A stretch of DNA of 64,000 nucleotides from Tolypeutes matacus. Lineage: Eukaryota > Chordata > Mammalia > Cingulata > Chlamyphoridae. The position numbers and the translations under genes were made by a program. Below the pieces are notes generated by a model that was given only the letters and a program-made list of their open reading frames with translations, was not told the origin of the DNA and ran no database searches. The stretch is from assembly GCA_026826555.1 (NCBI GenBank), contig JAKSZT010054398.1, positions 386,666-450,665 of the forward strand. The letters are read 5' to 3'. Position 1 is the stretch's first letter, and every line of letters starts with the position of its first letter. Shown piece after piece: positions 44,201-55,290 of this stretch.

Positions 44201-44546
44201 TCTTTGTCTCTTACAATAGTTTTGCATTTAAAGTCTATTTTGTCTGATATTAGAATAGCTACTCCTGCCCTTTTTTGGGTATTGTTAGCTTGTAAAATGG
44301 TTTTCCAGCCATTCACTTTCAGCCTCCTTGAATCCCTGTGTTGAAGGTGGGTTTCTTGTGGACAGCATATAGATGGATCACATTTTCTTATCCATTCTGC
44401 CAATCTGTGTCTTTTGATTGGTGAATTTAATCCATTAACATTTAGTGTTATTCCTTGTAACGAATTTCTTACTTCAACCATTTTTTCTTTGGGTTAATGT
44501 ATGTCATATGTTGTTTTTTTCCCTCTTTTTGTCTTTTCAGTTGTTT

Positions 44547-45527
44547 TTAAACTCTCCTCCAACTCTCTCTCCCTTGTTTTTTCCTTTCAACTTGCAGAGA
44601 TTCCTTTAGTATTTCTTGAAGTGCTTGTTTCTTATTGACATACTCTCTTAATTTCTGTTTATCTGTGAATATTTTGAACTCTCCATCATTTTTGAATGCC
44701 AATTTTGCTGGATAGGAGATTTGCGCCTGAAAGTTTTTTTCTTTTAGTGTTTTGACTATGTCATTCCACTGTCTTCTTGCCTCCATGATTTCAGCTGAGA
44801 AATCAGCACTTATTCTTATTGTGCTTCCCTTGTATGTGATGGTTCTCTTTTCTCTTGCTGCCTTGAGTATTTTCTCTTTGTCTTGAGCATTGGACATTTT
44901 GACCAGTATATGTCTTGGAGTTGCCCTGTTGGGATTTATACTATTTGGGGTGCGCTTTGCTTCCTTGATCTGTACATCCATCTCTCTCAATAGAGTTGGG
45001 AAGTTTTCCGCCATTATTTCCTTCAGCACTCCTTCTTCTCCCTTTCCCTTCTCTTCTTCTTCTGGGATGCCCATAATGCGTATGTTTGTACGTTTTGTAT
45101 TATCGGTTAATTCCCTGGGTCCATGCTGGATTTTTTCTATCTTTTTGTCTATCTGTTCTACAATCTCTTTGATTTCAGCTGTATTGTCTTCCATATCTCT
45201 AATTCTTTCCTCTGCCTGTTCAAATCTGCTGTTATGTGAGTCCAGCATCTTCTTCATTTCTTGGCTTGTGCCATTGTTCACCATCATATCCATTACCTTT
45301 TTAGACATGTTTGCTATTTCTTCCGTATATTCTCCCAGTGTCTTCTTTATATCCTTAATCTTTTCCTTCAGTTCTTTAAGTTGGTCCATGATATTTGTTT
45401 GGATAGCTTTGATTAGTTGTTCGATATTCTGCATTGCTTCCTGGTTTTTATTTTGTGCATTGGACTGGTCCATGTTTTCCAGTTTCTCAGAGTCATTTGT
45501 ATTTTTTTGTTGCCCTCTGGTCATCAT
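44547..45527 (-). CDS. LINE-1 ORF1 protein, uninterrupted (LINE-1 B)
   Basis: RNA-binding nucleic-acid chaperone that forms the LINE-1 ribonucleoprotein in the cytoplasm. 326 codons from MMTRGQQ to the stop, close to the usual ORF1p length (human about 338). Residues about 25-130 are a Glu/Lys-rich heptad coiled coil for trimerisation. Residues about 145-235 are RRM-like (TNIRIMGIPEEEEKGKG). Residues about 235-315 are the C-terminal domain (AREKRTITYKGS, EARRQWNDIV). The start is supported by LINE-1 A, where the same ATGATG opens the frame. ORF2 begins 65 bp downstream (ATG at 44481). It is intact as an ORF, but the element cannot move by itself because ORF2 is broken. Confidence 0.85.
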   Translation of the reverse strand: MMTRGQQKNTNDSEKLENMDQSNAQNKNQEAMQNIEQLIKAIQTNIMDQLKELKEKIKDIKKTLGEYTEEIANMSKKVMDMMVNNGTSQEMKKMLDSHNSRFEQAEERIRDMEDNTAEIKEIVEQIDKKIEKIQHGPRELTDNTKRTNIRIMGIPEEEEKGKGEEGVLKEIMAENFPTLLREMDVQIKEAKRTPNSINPNRATPRHILVKMSNAQDKEKILKAAREKRTITYKGSTIRISADFSAEIMEARRQWNDIVKTLKEKNFQAQISYPAKLAFKNDGEFKIFTDKQKLREYVNKKQALQEILKESLQVERKKQGRESWRRV

Positions 45528-47330
45528 ATTATCTTGATGGGTTTGTTCAGTTGATTAGCTTTTCCCTGTGCTCTAGAGTTTTATTTAGCTGTTGGTTCTG
45601 CGTGTGAGTTAAGTTTTCTCTTTGGCAGTTTTTCTTCTTATTTTATTTCCTTACTTCTTTCTATGTTCCCTTGAAGGCAAAAGCTTAGGGCCAGAGAAAT
45701 CAAAAGATGTAAGGAAGGCAGAAGGATAATAGTAACATTGATAATAGTTAGAAGAGGGGCAAAATGAGACTTAATGAGATGAATATTTAACTTGTGTAGG
45801 CAGTGTAGAGTACTAGGAAAAAATATGGAGTTCCTACAATGGACTGGGAAAACAAATGGAGGGATATATATATAGTGATTTAGAAGGCTACATTTATGAG
45901 GAGGGAGAGAAATAGTAAAGAAAGGTCTGAAAGGAAAAAGTTAATACTAATAAAATAAAGAAGAAGAAAACAAAATAGATGGAATAGAAATTGACACCCT
46001 TAAGTTGTGGGCCTATGAAAAAATGTTGTCTCTAAGAGCCACAACAGAAAACAAAAGGCAGAAAGATGCAGGAAGGATAAGTGATAGTTTGTAATATAGA
46101 ATCAATATATACAGCCAGTGGGAAATTACTGAAAAAGAAGCCCAGCAAAGAAGCGACACACTGGCAGCACCTAATTTGAAAAAAAAAAAAAAGAAGAAGA
46201 AGAAAAAAGAAAGGGGGGAGGAAAGAGGAAAGAAAAGCAAGAGACCAGAAAGAAACAGAGAGACACCAAAGATCCACACAGGCAAGCAGTGAAACAGAGC
46301 TAAGGGGGGCAATGATTCCCCTAGGGTCCATGTGGATCCTTCCTGCCTACTTGTGTTTACCAATCAATTTCCCTGCAGGGTTCTATATGCAGGTCCTGAA
46401 GCAGCTTTTAGCTATTAAACTAAATTAAAAAGAATTTATTTTTCATTTATTGAATTGACCTTCTCACTTTTTTATTTTTAATTTTTATTTCTTTAGCAAA
46501 ATGTAGGACCCAAAATAATTCCTCCTCTAGACCAACCCCCTTACGGAAGGAACCTAGCTGGGCTCGTGGAAATTATTCAAGCACGTCCCATTTTCTGGAC
46601 TCCCCAGGTTAGCTGTAGCTCTGATGTTAGTCAGTGCGGAGTGCTACAGACGGCTGATTCCACCCGTTCTGGAGCCGAGCTCGAGCGTCACCTGGTTGGT
46701 AAGTAAATCAGTTTGAGTGCAGATTCGCCTGCTCTCAGCCTGATGCTGCTTCAGGTCGGCTTATTTGTTCCCCAAAGCTATGGGGTGGTGCAGGCAGCCA
46801 GATCGATGTCTGTAAATAAAAAATACCCTTCCCTGTCCTCCAACAGAACCCTCCCTCTTTTGGGAAGTGTCCCTTCTTACTGGCTCCGCAGCGGCCCGGG
46901 TCTTATCCCTGGATCGCTAGGGAAATCAGCTCCGTCCCCTGACCAGTATCCCCCCTCTGGTTCACCGGGTGTGGATTAGCTTGGTTGTTCTATTCACACA
47001 AGGTCCAAGGGGCACCAGGCAGCCAGATCCCCAGAAAATAAAACTTCTCGCCCTGCTCGCGGCTCCAAATGGCCATTTTATTTTATTTTATTTTTTCTCC
47101 CTAACTGTGGGGCTCAGCCGTCTGTGCCAACCACCACCGGCAGCCTTAAAACTCACGAATCTCTACCGTTCCATCCACGCCGTTGATCCGCACAGATAGA
47201 TGTCCCAAGGTTCTCACTCCATGCGTGCACAGCACAGTCCCCCGGGCAGGACCCCGTCCACAATCCGCCTTGCTCTGGGAGTTTGCAGTGTGTGCCCTCC
47301 TACACTAATGCCATCTTGGTCCCTCCTCTC
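45528..47330 (-). promoter_or_regulatory. LINE-1 B 5' UTR
   Basis: 1.8 kb upstream of ORF1, the same length as that of LINE-1 A once its insertions are removed. The first part (about 46,540-47,330) is GC-rich with CpG, as in LINE-1 internal promoters. The part next to ORF1 (about 45,650-46,270) is purine-rich on the plus strand, that is pyrimidine-rich in the sense of the element. Confidence 0.7.
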
Positions 47331-48869
47331 TCATTTTTTAAATATTCCAATCTTTTATTTTATTTTTAGTTTTTAAATTTTTTTAAAGATATTTTATCTC
47401 TTACATTTACACTTATCATTATTTCATTTTCCTATTAATTGTTTTCAGCTATTGTAATGGATTCATCTTTCAAGAAGCTTTGGATCACAGAAGGGTTACA
47501 ACTGGACTGGGGGAGGATTGTTGGTGTGGGGCTTCAGGGATGGGGAATGCATGAGAGGAAGTTCACCTGAGCATAAACATAAAGTATGTAAAAATGTTCC
47601 AATGTTCATGGGGCATTGTCACAGCAGTGGAGAATCACTCAATAAATGAGAGAATGCAGAGTTCCCATCCTGGAGTGTTCTGCCACATTCTCTAAGGGAT
47701 CTGCAACAGTCCCCCAAGGGCAGGGGCAGTGACTGGCAAAGGAGGATGATCCACTGATAGGCTTTTGAGTTTGATGACTAGCCTCATAAGTCTTTGCTCT
47801 TGAAATTGAAACTTAGCCTATTGTCATGGGGTGCCTGAGGGTTGCCTCCTGATAGCTTTCTTGTTGCTCAAATGTGGCCTCTATCTAAGCCAAACTCAGC
47901 ATATGAATGCATTACCTTCCTCCCAGTGTGGGGCATGACACCCAGGGATAAGCCGCTCTGGTACTGAAGAATTGGTACCAAGTGCCAACTGGCAATGCGT
48001 CTGGAAAAAGACCTTGCCTAAAAGGGGGAAAAGGTAAAGGCAAATGAGTTTATATGGTTAAGAGGCTTCAAAATGAGTCTGGAGTTCATCCCAGAGTTAA
48101 CACTTGTGCAGATCTCAGCAGGATCTCATAGAACTCCAAAGTGGATATCACCCCAAATAGTGGGGCTCCTGAGGGCTCTGGAGACACCCAGGTCCTATGT
48201 CAGGGCAAATAGCTCTGGAGTTTGGTGCCTTGCCAGTGGGCCCTACTTTGGAGTTTGTGCTCCTGAGAGTGACAGAGTTAGACTCAGCCATTTCTTCCCT
48301 GCACATGGCTCATCTGTCCCTTCTATTCAAACTTATACTTGGTGCTAGAGCTTGTACATGTACCTCCAGAGGCTTGAGTCTTTGGGCTGTACATGTGCCA
48401 GCTAGGCCCATAACCTCAGAGGAGCCAAAACTCCTACTCTACAGCTTATTGGACACACCCAGGACAACTGGTGGGGAGATGATAATGGACAACAGCTGTC
48501 CCAGGGAATGGAGAGTCTGCAGCTGGAGGCAGGATAATCCCATCCATCTTCCCCATGAGATATAAGCCCCCTCTCAATTGGAGGTGGAGTGGACATCACC
48601 ATCCCAGACTCCTCAGGATGGGGGGAAGAGCTGTGGACTAGAGTGGACTTACTTGTATTCTACTATAGGCATAATGTGATTCCAGCAATGGAAGAAATTA
48701 CAACATTGATGTAGAGCCAGTGTCCATTGGAGGCTCTGGGGCAGGGAGAGGGAAAAGCAGTTGTAATACGGGGGCTTTTTCAGGACTTGGGAATTGTCCT
48801 GAGTGACAACGCAACAACAGATATAGCCCATTTTATATCATCATATAACATGCAGAACTGTGTGGGGGA
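47331..48869 (+). mobile_element. LINE-1 A 3' UTR, distal part
   Basis: Inverted homologue of 36,900-38,550 in LINE-1 B ('ggatcacagaagggttacaa', 'gctcaaatgtgg', 'ggaggtggagtggacatcacc', 'cagaactgtgtggg'). It restores LINE-1 A after the LINE-1 B insertion and ends at 'gtgggggaa' with the 11-bp target duplication. It lacks the last 300 bp seen in LINE-1 B. Confidence 0.78.
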
Positions 48870-49541
48870 AAAATGATATTAGATATTTAAGACTCACTTT
48901 AAAGATTGCATTTTGCCAGATATTTTTAAAATGGATTTTTTATTTGAAAGGCACCAAATATGTGCACAAAAAAATATTGACAAAATCTTATTCCTGAGTG
49001 GAGTCCATATCATACATTTAATGTAATTTTTTTCAACACACATTATTATTATTTTTTAAACTATATTTTTATTATAGAAGGTGAACTTAGAAAAAATCAT
49101 GCATATTGTAGCACTTCACATACAATAACCTTACATAAACACACATGCCATGATGGAGGCTTTGTTACAGATTATGAGATAATATCATCAGACTATGACC
49201 ACTAAGCATGGTCCAGAGTATATATTTGGCACACATTGCCCATTGTCTTCAATTTTCAACATGTAACGCTTGGTGTGGATGATGCCTGTTTTACATGGAT
49301 TCTCATGTGTTTACTACTTTCCCCCCATAATCCTGAGTCTGACACCTTGTTTAGTCATAATACAGCTATATTTGGACCACTATCTCAAAACAGAATTAGA
49401 GCTTGATGACCCTGTTTCTCAGAAGAGAGCCTTTTTTTATTTCATTCCTGTGTGTTCTATTCAGGCTGGTCTTCAATCTAGGAGACTTCTATTTAAAGAT
49501 TCCCTCCAACCTGCTTCCCTGCCTCCTGGCCCCAAAACAAT
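48870..49541. repeat. Paralogous block D, right part
   Basis: Continuation of block D after the nested insertion. It aligns with 54,617-55,290 ('gccagatatttttaaaatgg', 'gagtccatatcat', 'gaccactaagcatggtcca', 'tctcatgtgtttactacttt', 'ctcaaaacagaattagagct'). The centre resembles LINE-1 3' UTR sequence, so the block may itself be an old repeat. Confidence 0.75.
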
Positions 49542-50999
49542 CTGCAGTGGATCTGTTCAAACCACACCCTCTGGTGATCCCCACTGTTCAGGAGGAGCGA
49601 GCCAAATCCACATGCTGGCAACCAGCACCACCAGGTGGTCACAGTTAACTGGACCCACAAAGTTGAGGTGGAGCCTGTTCTATGGGTTTCTGCAGAGAGA
49701 AACTTTGGAACCAAGGGCCTGAAGGCTAATTTAGCATTCCTTGAAAAGGATTTCTGGCCCTGGGTAAGCAAGGATATATCTGGTGTCAGTGGGTTTTGAT
49801 AGATGGTCTCGTCCACGATGTGTAAACATTTTCTCATTTTGTGGTCATTTCTCCTTCAATCCTTGCCTGACTGAGATACCAGGAGCTCTTTTTGCAAACA
49901 TGGGGTTTTTTCTAGTAATCTCATTAGGATTGATTACTAGTTAAATTCACTCTATTCTGAGAGCATCTCTGACTAATTGTATTTTTTGAAATTCCTTGAG
50001 ATTGGTTTTGACTAAACATAAGGGCCGTGCCAGCCATATTCTGGGTAGACTTAAAAACAGTAGGAATGCATTCATCTGAGTGAGCAGAGAAGGCCCCATT
50101 GACCTTGTACATGATCTGCGTGGTCCTTCTGGATATTTTTCTTCATTTTCCTTCTCTCTCTGGCATCTCCTCCACTCCCACCCTCACTCTTTGCTGGCTT
50201 GCTCTGATGCCTATTGAAAGAGTGTTGTGATGATCAGGATTCTGTAAGTTTCTTCATAGAAAATATAGATCTGTTTTTACCTTACTCAGGATTGCAGAAG
50301 AGATATATTTCTGGTACATCATTTCACTTTGTGCAATACTTATGCATATTCATTAATTAAAAGAGTCCATCTGTGCCCATAATATTTTCTCAGGAGGACT
50401 GTGAAAAAGATTTTAAGGTTTCTTGCCTCTTAAAAGGAGTTGGCCCATTGTTATTGGCAGTAATTCATTCCAATAAAATGTGAAGCATTCCCAAATAGGA
50501 ATTTGATAGTCCAGAACTAAATATGGCATAAATAGAAATAAATTCACTAAACCAGCAATTTATTTCATTGTCAGAGATTATTGGGCCCAATAGTTAGGCC
50601 CGTAATATACAAAGAAGAATTATGTCATCATTGATTTCAATGATGTCAGAATTATTATTAACTTTTAAATGTTTCTTTCTCTAGGCTGTATTTCATAGAA
50701 TGGATTATATTAAAACTAACCTGGTTTTACAATCTCTTCCTCTTTTTTTGGATTACATTTTTATTCTATTAGATATGTAACATCAAGTAGGGTTCATCTG
50801 GAAAATATTTGTTCACAGAATGATTTACATATCTAAAATAAATCACATTTATTAATATCTGCAATCTTCTCAGACAGATCAGTAACTTTTAGGAAATTCT
50901 CAAGCTCATGTGTAGGACACAATTTTTCTAAAGTTTTTTTTCTCTTGAAACAAATTTCATCATGATTTTAGTAGTTGTTTTCATTATATTCATGTTATT
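49542..50999. other. Intergenic sequence without recognised genes
   Basis: Mixed composition with short open frames on both strands (longest about 150 codons, spanning the end of block D). None has domain features. No element is recognised. Confidence 0.4.
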
Positions 51000-51650
51000 A
51001 TTAGAGCCATTGGTTTACCAAAAAATTCTTGCAGAAAATAGAGAATTTCCATATATACCCCACTTTTTCCCTCACTTTTAACACTTTATATTCCACTTTT
51101 ACTTATTAATATTCTGTCTAAAGGGTCAACCCATTATTAAATGTGGTGTATTGAATTCTCATATTAGTCATATTCCACTATCAAGTTCTCCCTATAAATT
51201 GTCAACATTTGCTCTATAAATTTTGTAGCTTTGCTATATATATAATTGTTCCTGTATATATATTTAATTGTTGTCTTTGTCTTTAACTGACCACTTTATC
51301 ATTATATAGTGTTTTTCTTTGTCCTAGTAGGAGTTTTATTTTTAATTATAGCTCATATAGTTTACAGAAAAAAATCATGCAGAATGAACAGAGTTCCCAC
51401 ACAACCACCCTGAACACCTGGTTTTCCTTATCATTAATATTTTACGTTTGTGTGATACCTTTGCTACAACTGAGAAACCAATATTTTTTTTACTGTAGGG
51501 TTAACTGCAGTCCATATGCATATATACTGTTCCTATCCCCTTCTGTAACCCCTCTTTTTGTTGTAATTTTTACCTATTATGACTTCATACACTGTGCATA
51601 CCAAACCATGGATTATCTTTAATTTTATGCACTTGAATTTTAGGGATTTT
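51000..51650 (-). mobile_element. Old LINE-1 3'-end fragment(s)
   Basis: Two stretches carry the block 'acagaaaaaaatcatgcaga' or 'gcagaaaatagagaatttcc' followed by 'cccacacaacc' or 'ccatatataccc', resembling LINE-1 3' UTR sequence read antisense. Assignment from memory; tentative. Confidence 0.4.
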
Positions 51651-51954
51651 AAAATATGACGTTACATACTAAAAACCCAGTACATTAATATTGGTATTTA
51701 TAAATACAAAAAGTTTGACATTACCAGAGATCTTAAATTTTTATGTAATTTGACCTACTGTTGAGTGACCTTTTGTTTTTGTCTTAAGAACTTGCTCAAA
51801 ATTGTTTCAAGGGCAGCACAATTGCTGACAGACTCTATCAGAATTTTTGTTTGTTTGTTTTAATATGAGGGTGCTATATTAATTTATCCTCATTTTCAAG
51901 AGCCTGTTTCACTAAATATAATATTATGAGAAGTGAATCATTTTCTGTCAACCA

Positions 51955-53120
51955 TTTAAATATTTCATCTTAATTTGCCTTTTTGCCTTCTTGATTTTAG
52001 TCTCCATGATTTCTGTTGAGAAATTGTTGCTTACTCTTATTTGGGACTCACTTGAGCAAAACATGTTGCTTTACTCTTACAGCTTTCAGAACTCTCTCCT
52101 TGTCTGTGGCATTTTACTGTGTGATCCCAATGTGTCTGGGCATGGTTTTCTATGATTTCATCCTGTATGGGATTCTTTGGGTTCCTTGATTGTGCATATA
52201 CATGCCTTTCATTACATCTGAGAGGTTCCCTGCCATTATATCTTTGAATATTCCTTCTGCCACTTTCTCTTTCTTTTCTTTCTGTGTCTCCCACAAAGCA
52301 TGTATGGTATTCTAGATTTTATACCATGTATCCATTCCACTAGGTGTAGTAGGGCATTCAGATTCCTGAGGTTCCATTTTCCATTTCCCCATGGAATGTT
52401 TTAACAAGTAGCCAAGACTGGCAGATCCATTTTCTTGAAAACTCTGGCACACTGTGGAGTGGTCTGTGCTCTGCAAGTCTATGACCCAGTTTCACAGGGA
52501 GCATAGTAAGCCAACAGCCACCACATAGAAGCCACAGCACTGCCTGGGAAATGCTGACCACTTGGTTCCAAGAGATAAATGGGATATGGGTGGATACCCC
52601 TGCAATGTTCCTGCAGGAGGGTTTTCTTGGCTGAGGTTCTTGCCAGGTACCCAAGGCCCTACTGCACACAAGGCTCTGTGGCACAGCCCCAAAGTCGGTT
52701 TCTTGGGTGATTTTAGGGAAATGGAAGGGGTGGATGCTGTCAAAAGTGTTGACCATAGTTATGCCAGGAACTCTGCAGGAACCCAGGGAGCTAAAGGGAC
52801 CCCTCACCCCAACACACATACCAGGAATTTGGTTGCCCAGTGGTGTGTTCCTGTCTGGTCCACCCCCAGGGATGTCCTTTAGAAGACATGACTTCCGAGT
52901 CAGTTCTCACTAGTGTCTGACCTGAAGACCTCCCCACCCTGGCGTGCATCATCCCATATTCAGCCAACTGCTTCGCAGATGCAATACAGAGTCATCGGCA
53001 GCCTAGCCCCAGGTCAAGGAGAGCTGCTCACGGGCCAAGGATCCTGGTGAAGATCAACAGACATGGTAGTATGGTGGCATGGCATTACAGGGTTACCAGA
53101 AGGTCCCTTACACTCTCTGT
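51955..53120 (-). mobile_element. LINE-1 5' region fragment (ORF1 and 5' UTR)
   Basis: 51,960-52,330 aligns with the antisense of LINE-1 B ORF1 (44,750-45,110): 'ttgccttcttgattttagtctccatgatttc', 'gttgagaaattgttgcttac', 'ccttctgccactttctc'. Sequence from 52,330 to about 53,120 has the composition of a LINE-1 5' UTR, but I could not align it to A or B. Non-coding. Confidence 0.6.
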
Positions 53121-54179
53121 TAAAATTTACTGTTTCACACTCTCTCTTCTTTTGATTTACAATTTTACATTAAAGGTCTTATTAAGTGCTTTTTAAAAAA
53201 ACATTCCTTTTAGGTTTTGTCTGCACCACATGGTATAGGAATATATCTCAATAAAATGGCATAAAAAGCTAATAAATATTACTGCAAGAATAGCCAAAAA
53301 CAGCAGATCTGTAGAGCAGTGGAAACAGAGAGATTGAGAGAGGGGGCATTTCTGTGTGTGTTTTTACATCTGGTTTTTGTTGATTATAATTATTGAAATA
53401 ATGAAAATGCTTTAATAATGATTGAAGTGATGAACAGGAAATTCTGTGATTATAGCAAATACCATGGATTGTACACTTTGCTTCAATTGAATCCTTTATT
53501 ATGAAGTCTTTATAAAATTGATTTGTAGAAAAGTAGGGTGGGTTGAGCGAAATACACACAAAGTGAGGTATGGACTAGAGTGAGTAATCATATTTTCACG
53601 ATGCTCTTGCTTAGTTTATAACAAATGTATGACCACAGAGCAAAGAGTTTGTGGAGGCTGATGTCTGGGATACCTGTATGATGTTATATATGTTTATTTT
53701 GTGAGTTCCCAACTTTTACTATGCATATAATGTTGCTATATTCTCAGGTATGAAATGTACACTTCAATAAAAGATATATTTACAAACAGGGTCTTGGTAG
53801 TCACCCATGAATGTTTTGGATTTGCCTATTTCTGTATTCAGGGCTTTCATTTGTTACTTTTCAAGTTGGAGGCTGTGCTCCGTTGTGCATCAAAATGGAC
53901 AGCTGTACCCTCAGATTGGACCATGCATACCTTGACACCTGTGAGCCACTCTGCCTGCCATCTGGGTAAGAGTCAAATTGGGCTTTGTGTCCTTTTTCAG
54001 CCTATAGATGTTTTTTTCCCTCTTGGTGGTGGGCAGGTGCATCTGCACACCATTTGGGAAAGAGTTTCAGGTTGGGCACTGGGCAATGTGTTGTTGTGAG
54101 GAGTGTGTCTGTGCACTGTCAACCTTCCTTTTTACTGTAAGAATAACTTTCATTTTATTTCAAATTCTTTCATCTAGTA
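53121..54179. other. Intergenic sequence without recognised genes
   Basis: AT-rich with a weak 114-codon frame at 53755-54099 lacking any recognised domain. Nothing annotated. Confidence 0.35.
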
Positions 54180-55290
54180 GAATGTGACACAACATTCTAC
54201 TACATACTAGTAGAATGTAACCACCTCAGACTCCCTCTATACATGAGAAAAATTCAAAGAATTTTGAGACTAATCAGAAATGCTTTGTGACTGAAAAACT
54301 AGAGCTGGTTATCAATAGAGGGCAGATTCATAAAATCATTCACAAAGATCTCCTCTAAATTACTGAATGAAACATGGGCTTATTCCAAGAAGAAAAATTA
54401 GAGAAAAACATTTGGCACTAGCTTATCATTATTAATTAATATAAAAAATTGTACAGAAATTTTGAACCAATTGCATTCACCAGGAAATGAAATCATTGCG
54501 ACCTCTCATGTTTAGAGACTGTACCTTTCAAAGGATCTAACAAATGCCTTACATTTTCTAATAATGGTTATTATCTTTAAAGTAATGCACTCAATCTTAG
54601 GAAAAAAAATTATACTAAAATGATATTAGATATTTTGAGTCATTTTCAAAATTTATAAGTTGCCAGATATTTTTAAAATGGTTTTTCTATTTGAAAGGCA
54701 CCCAATATATGCCAGGAAAATATCGTCAAAATCTTTTTCCTAAGTAGAGTCCATATCATATATTTAATGTAATTTTCTCCAATTCAAACTATTATTATTT
54801 TTTGAAGTATATCTTTATTATAAATGGTGAACTTAGAAAGGAAAAATATCATGCATATTGTAAGGCTCCACATACAACGGCCTTCCATTAACACACCACA
54901 ACATCATGGTAGCTTTGTTACAGATGATGAGATAATATCACCCGACGATGACCACTAAGCATGGTCCATAGCAGATATTTGGCACACATTGTCCATTTTC
55001 TTCCATTATCAACATGTAATGCTTTGTGTGAATGCTGCCTGTTTTTCATGGCTTCTCATGTGTTTACTACTTTCCCTCCAAAATTATGAGTTTGACTCCT
55101 GGTTTACTCAAAATACATGTATATTTGGACCACTACCTCAAAACAGAATTAGAGCTTCATGACCCTCTTTCTCAGAAGAGAGCCTTTTTAATTTCATGCC
55201 TGCCTCTTCTATTCAGCCTGGTCATCAATTTAGGAGAATCCTATTCAAAAATTCCCTTCCACCTGCCTCCTTGCCCCCAGCCCGAAAAAA
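54180..55290. repeat. Paralogous block E (uninterrupted copy of block D)
   Basis: Continuous 1.1-kb homologue of 20,755-21,226 plus 48,870-49,541. The point where block D carries the 27.6-kb insertion is aaaatgatatt at 54617-54627, present once. Both blocks are in the same orientation. Confidence 0.78.

Larger units (their letters stand above)
39330..44481 (-). pseudogene. LINE-1 B ORF2, recently broken, split by a provirus
   Basis: Endonuclease-reverse transcriptase. Endonuclease at 43888-44481 has LNVNGLNSP, CCPQETHL and IYAPN, but the catalytic GDFNT reads RDINT and a TAA interrupts it after SSAHGT. The DHNG motif is kept (CDHNG). RT at 41803-42789 carries [12 protein letters not shown] and an intact FADD. 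The Cys-rich end (CX3C ... HX4C; CWRGCGG, HCWWDC) is at 39330-39860 on the far side of the provirus. Only a few stops or frameshifts are present (43,343-43,585; about 42,780; 41,700-41,800), so the element is younger than LINE-1 A. Confidence 0.88.
36587..47330 (-). mobile_element. Full-length LINE-1 'B', inserted in the 3' UTR of LINE-1 A
   Basis: Minus-strand element with a 5' end reading AGGGACCAAGATGGCAT (to 47,330), 1.8-kb 5' UTR, intact ORF1 (45527-44547), broken ORF2 (44481-39330), 3' UTR of about 2.7 kb and an A tail (T run 36587-36604 on the plus strand). Without the betaretroviral provirus (39862-41222) it is about 9.4 kb. It lies exactly between 'aaaaggcccccccaaa' of LINE-1 A and the continuation of LINE-1 A at 47,331. 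No clear target duplication is visible at its ends; about 95 bp of A-rich target seems lost. Confidence 0.8.
21227..48869 (+). mobile_element. Full-length LINE-1 'A' with nested insertions (27.6-kb block)
   Basis: Outermost element of the central block, bracketed by an 11-bp target duplication with one mismatch (aaaatgatact 21216-21226; aaaatgatatt 48870-48880). LINE-1 A occupies 21227-21966, 29097-30178, 30399-33930, 34242-36586 and 47331-48869. The gaps are a provirus, a SINE, a LINE-1 3' fragment and LINE-1 B. Removing them leaves about 9.2 kb: 1.8-kb 5' UTR starting with 'ggggcaagatgg', ORF1, ORF2, and 3' UTR of about 2.6 kb. It ends in a short A run about 300 bp before the 3' end used by LINE-1 B. 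Both ORFs are broken. Confidence 0.8.
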
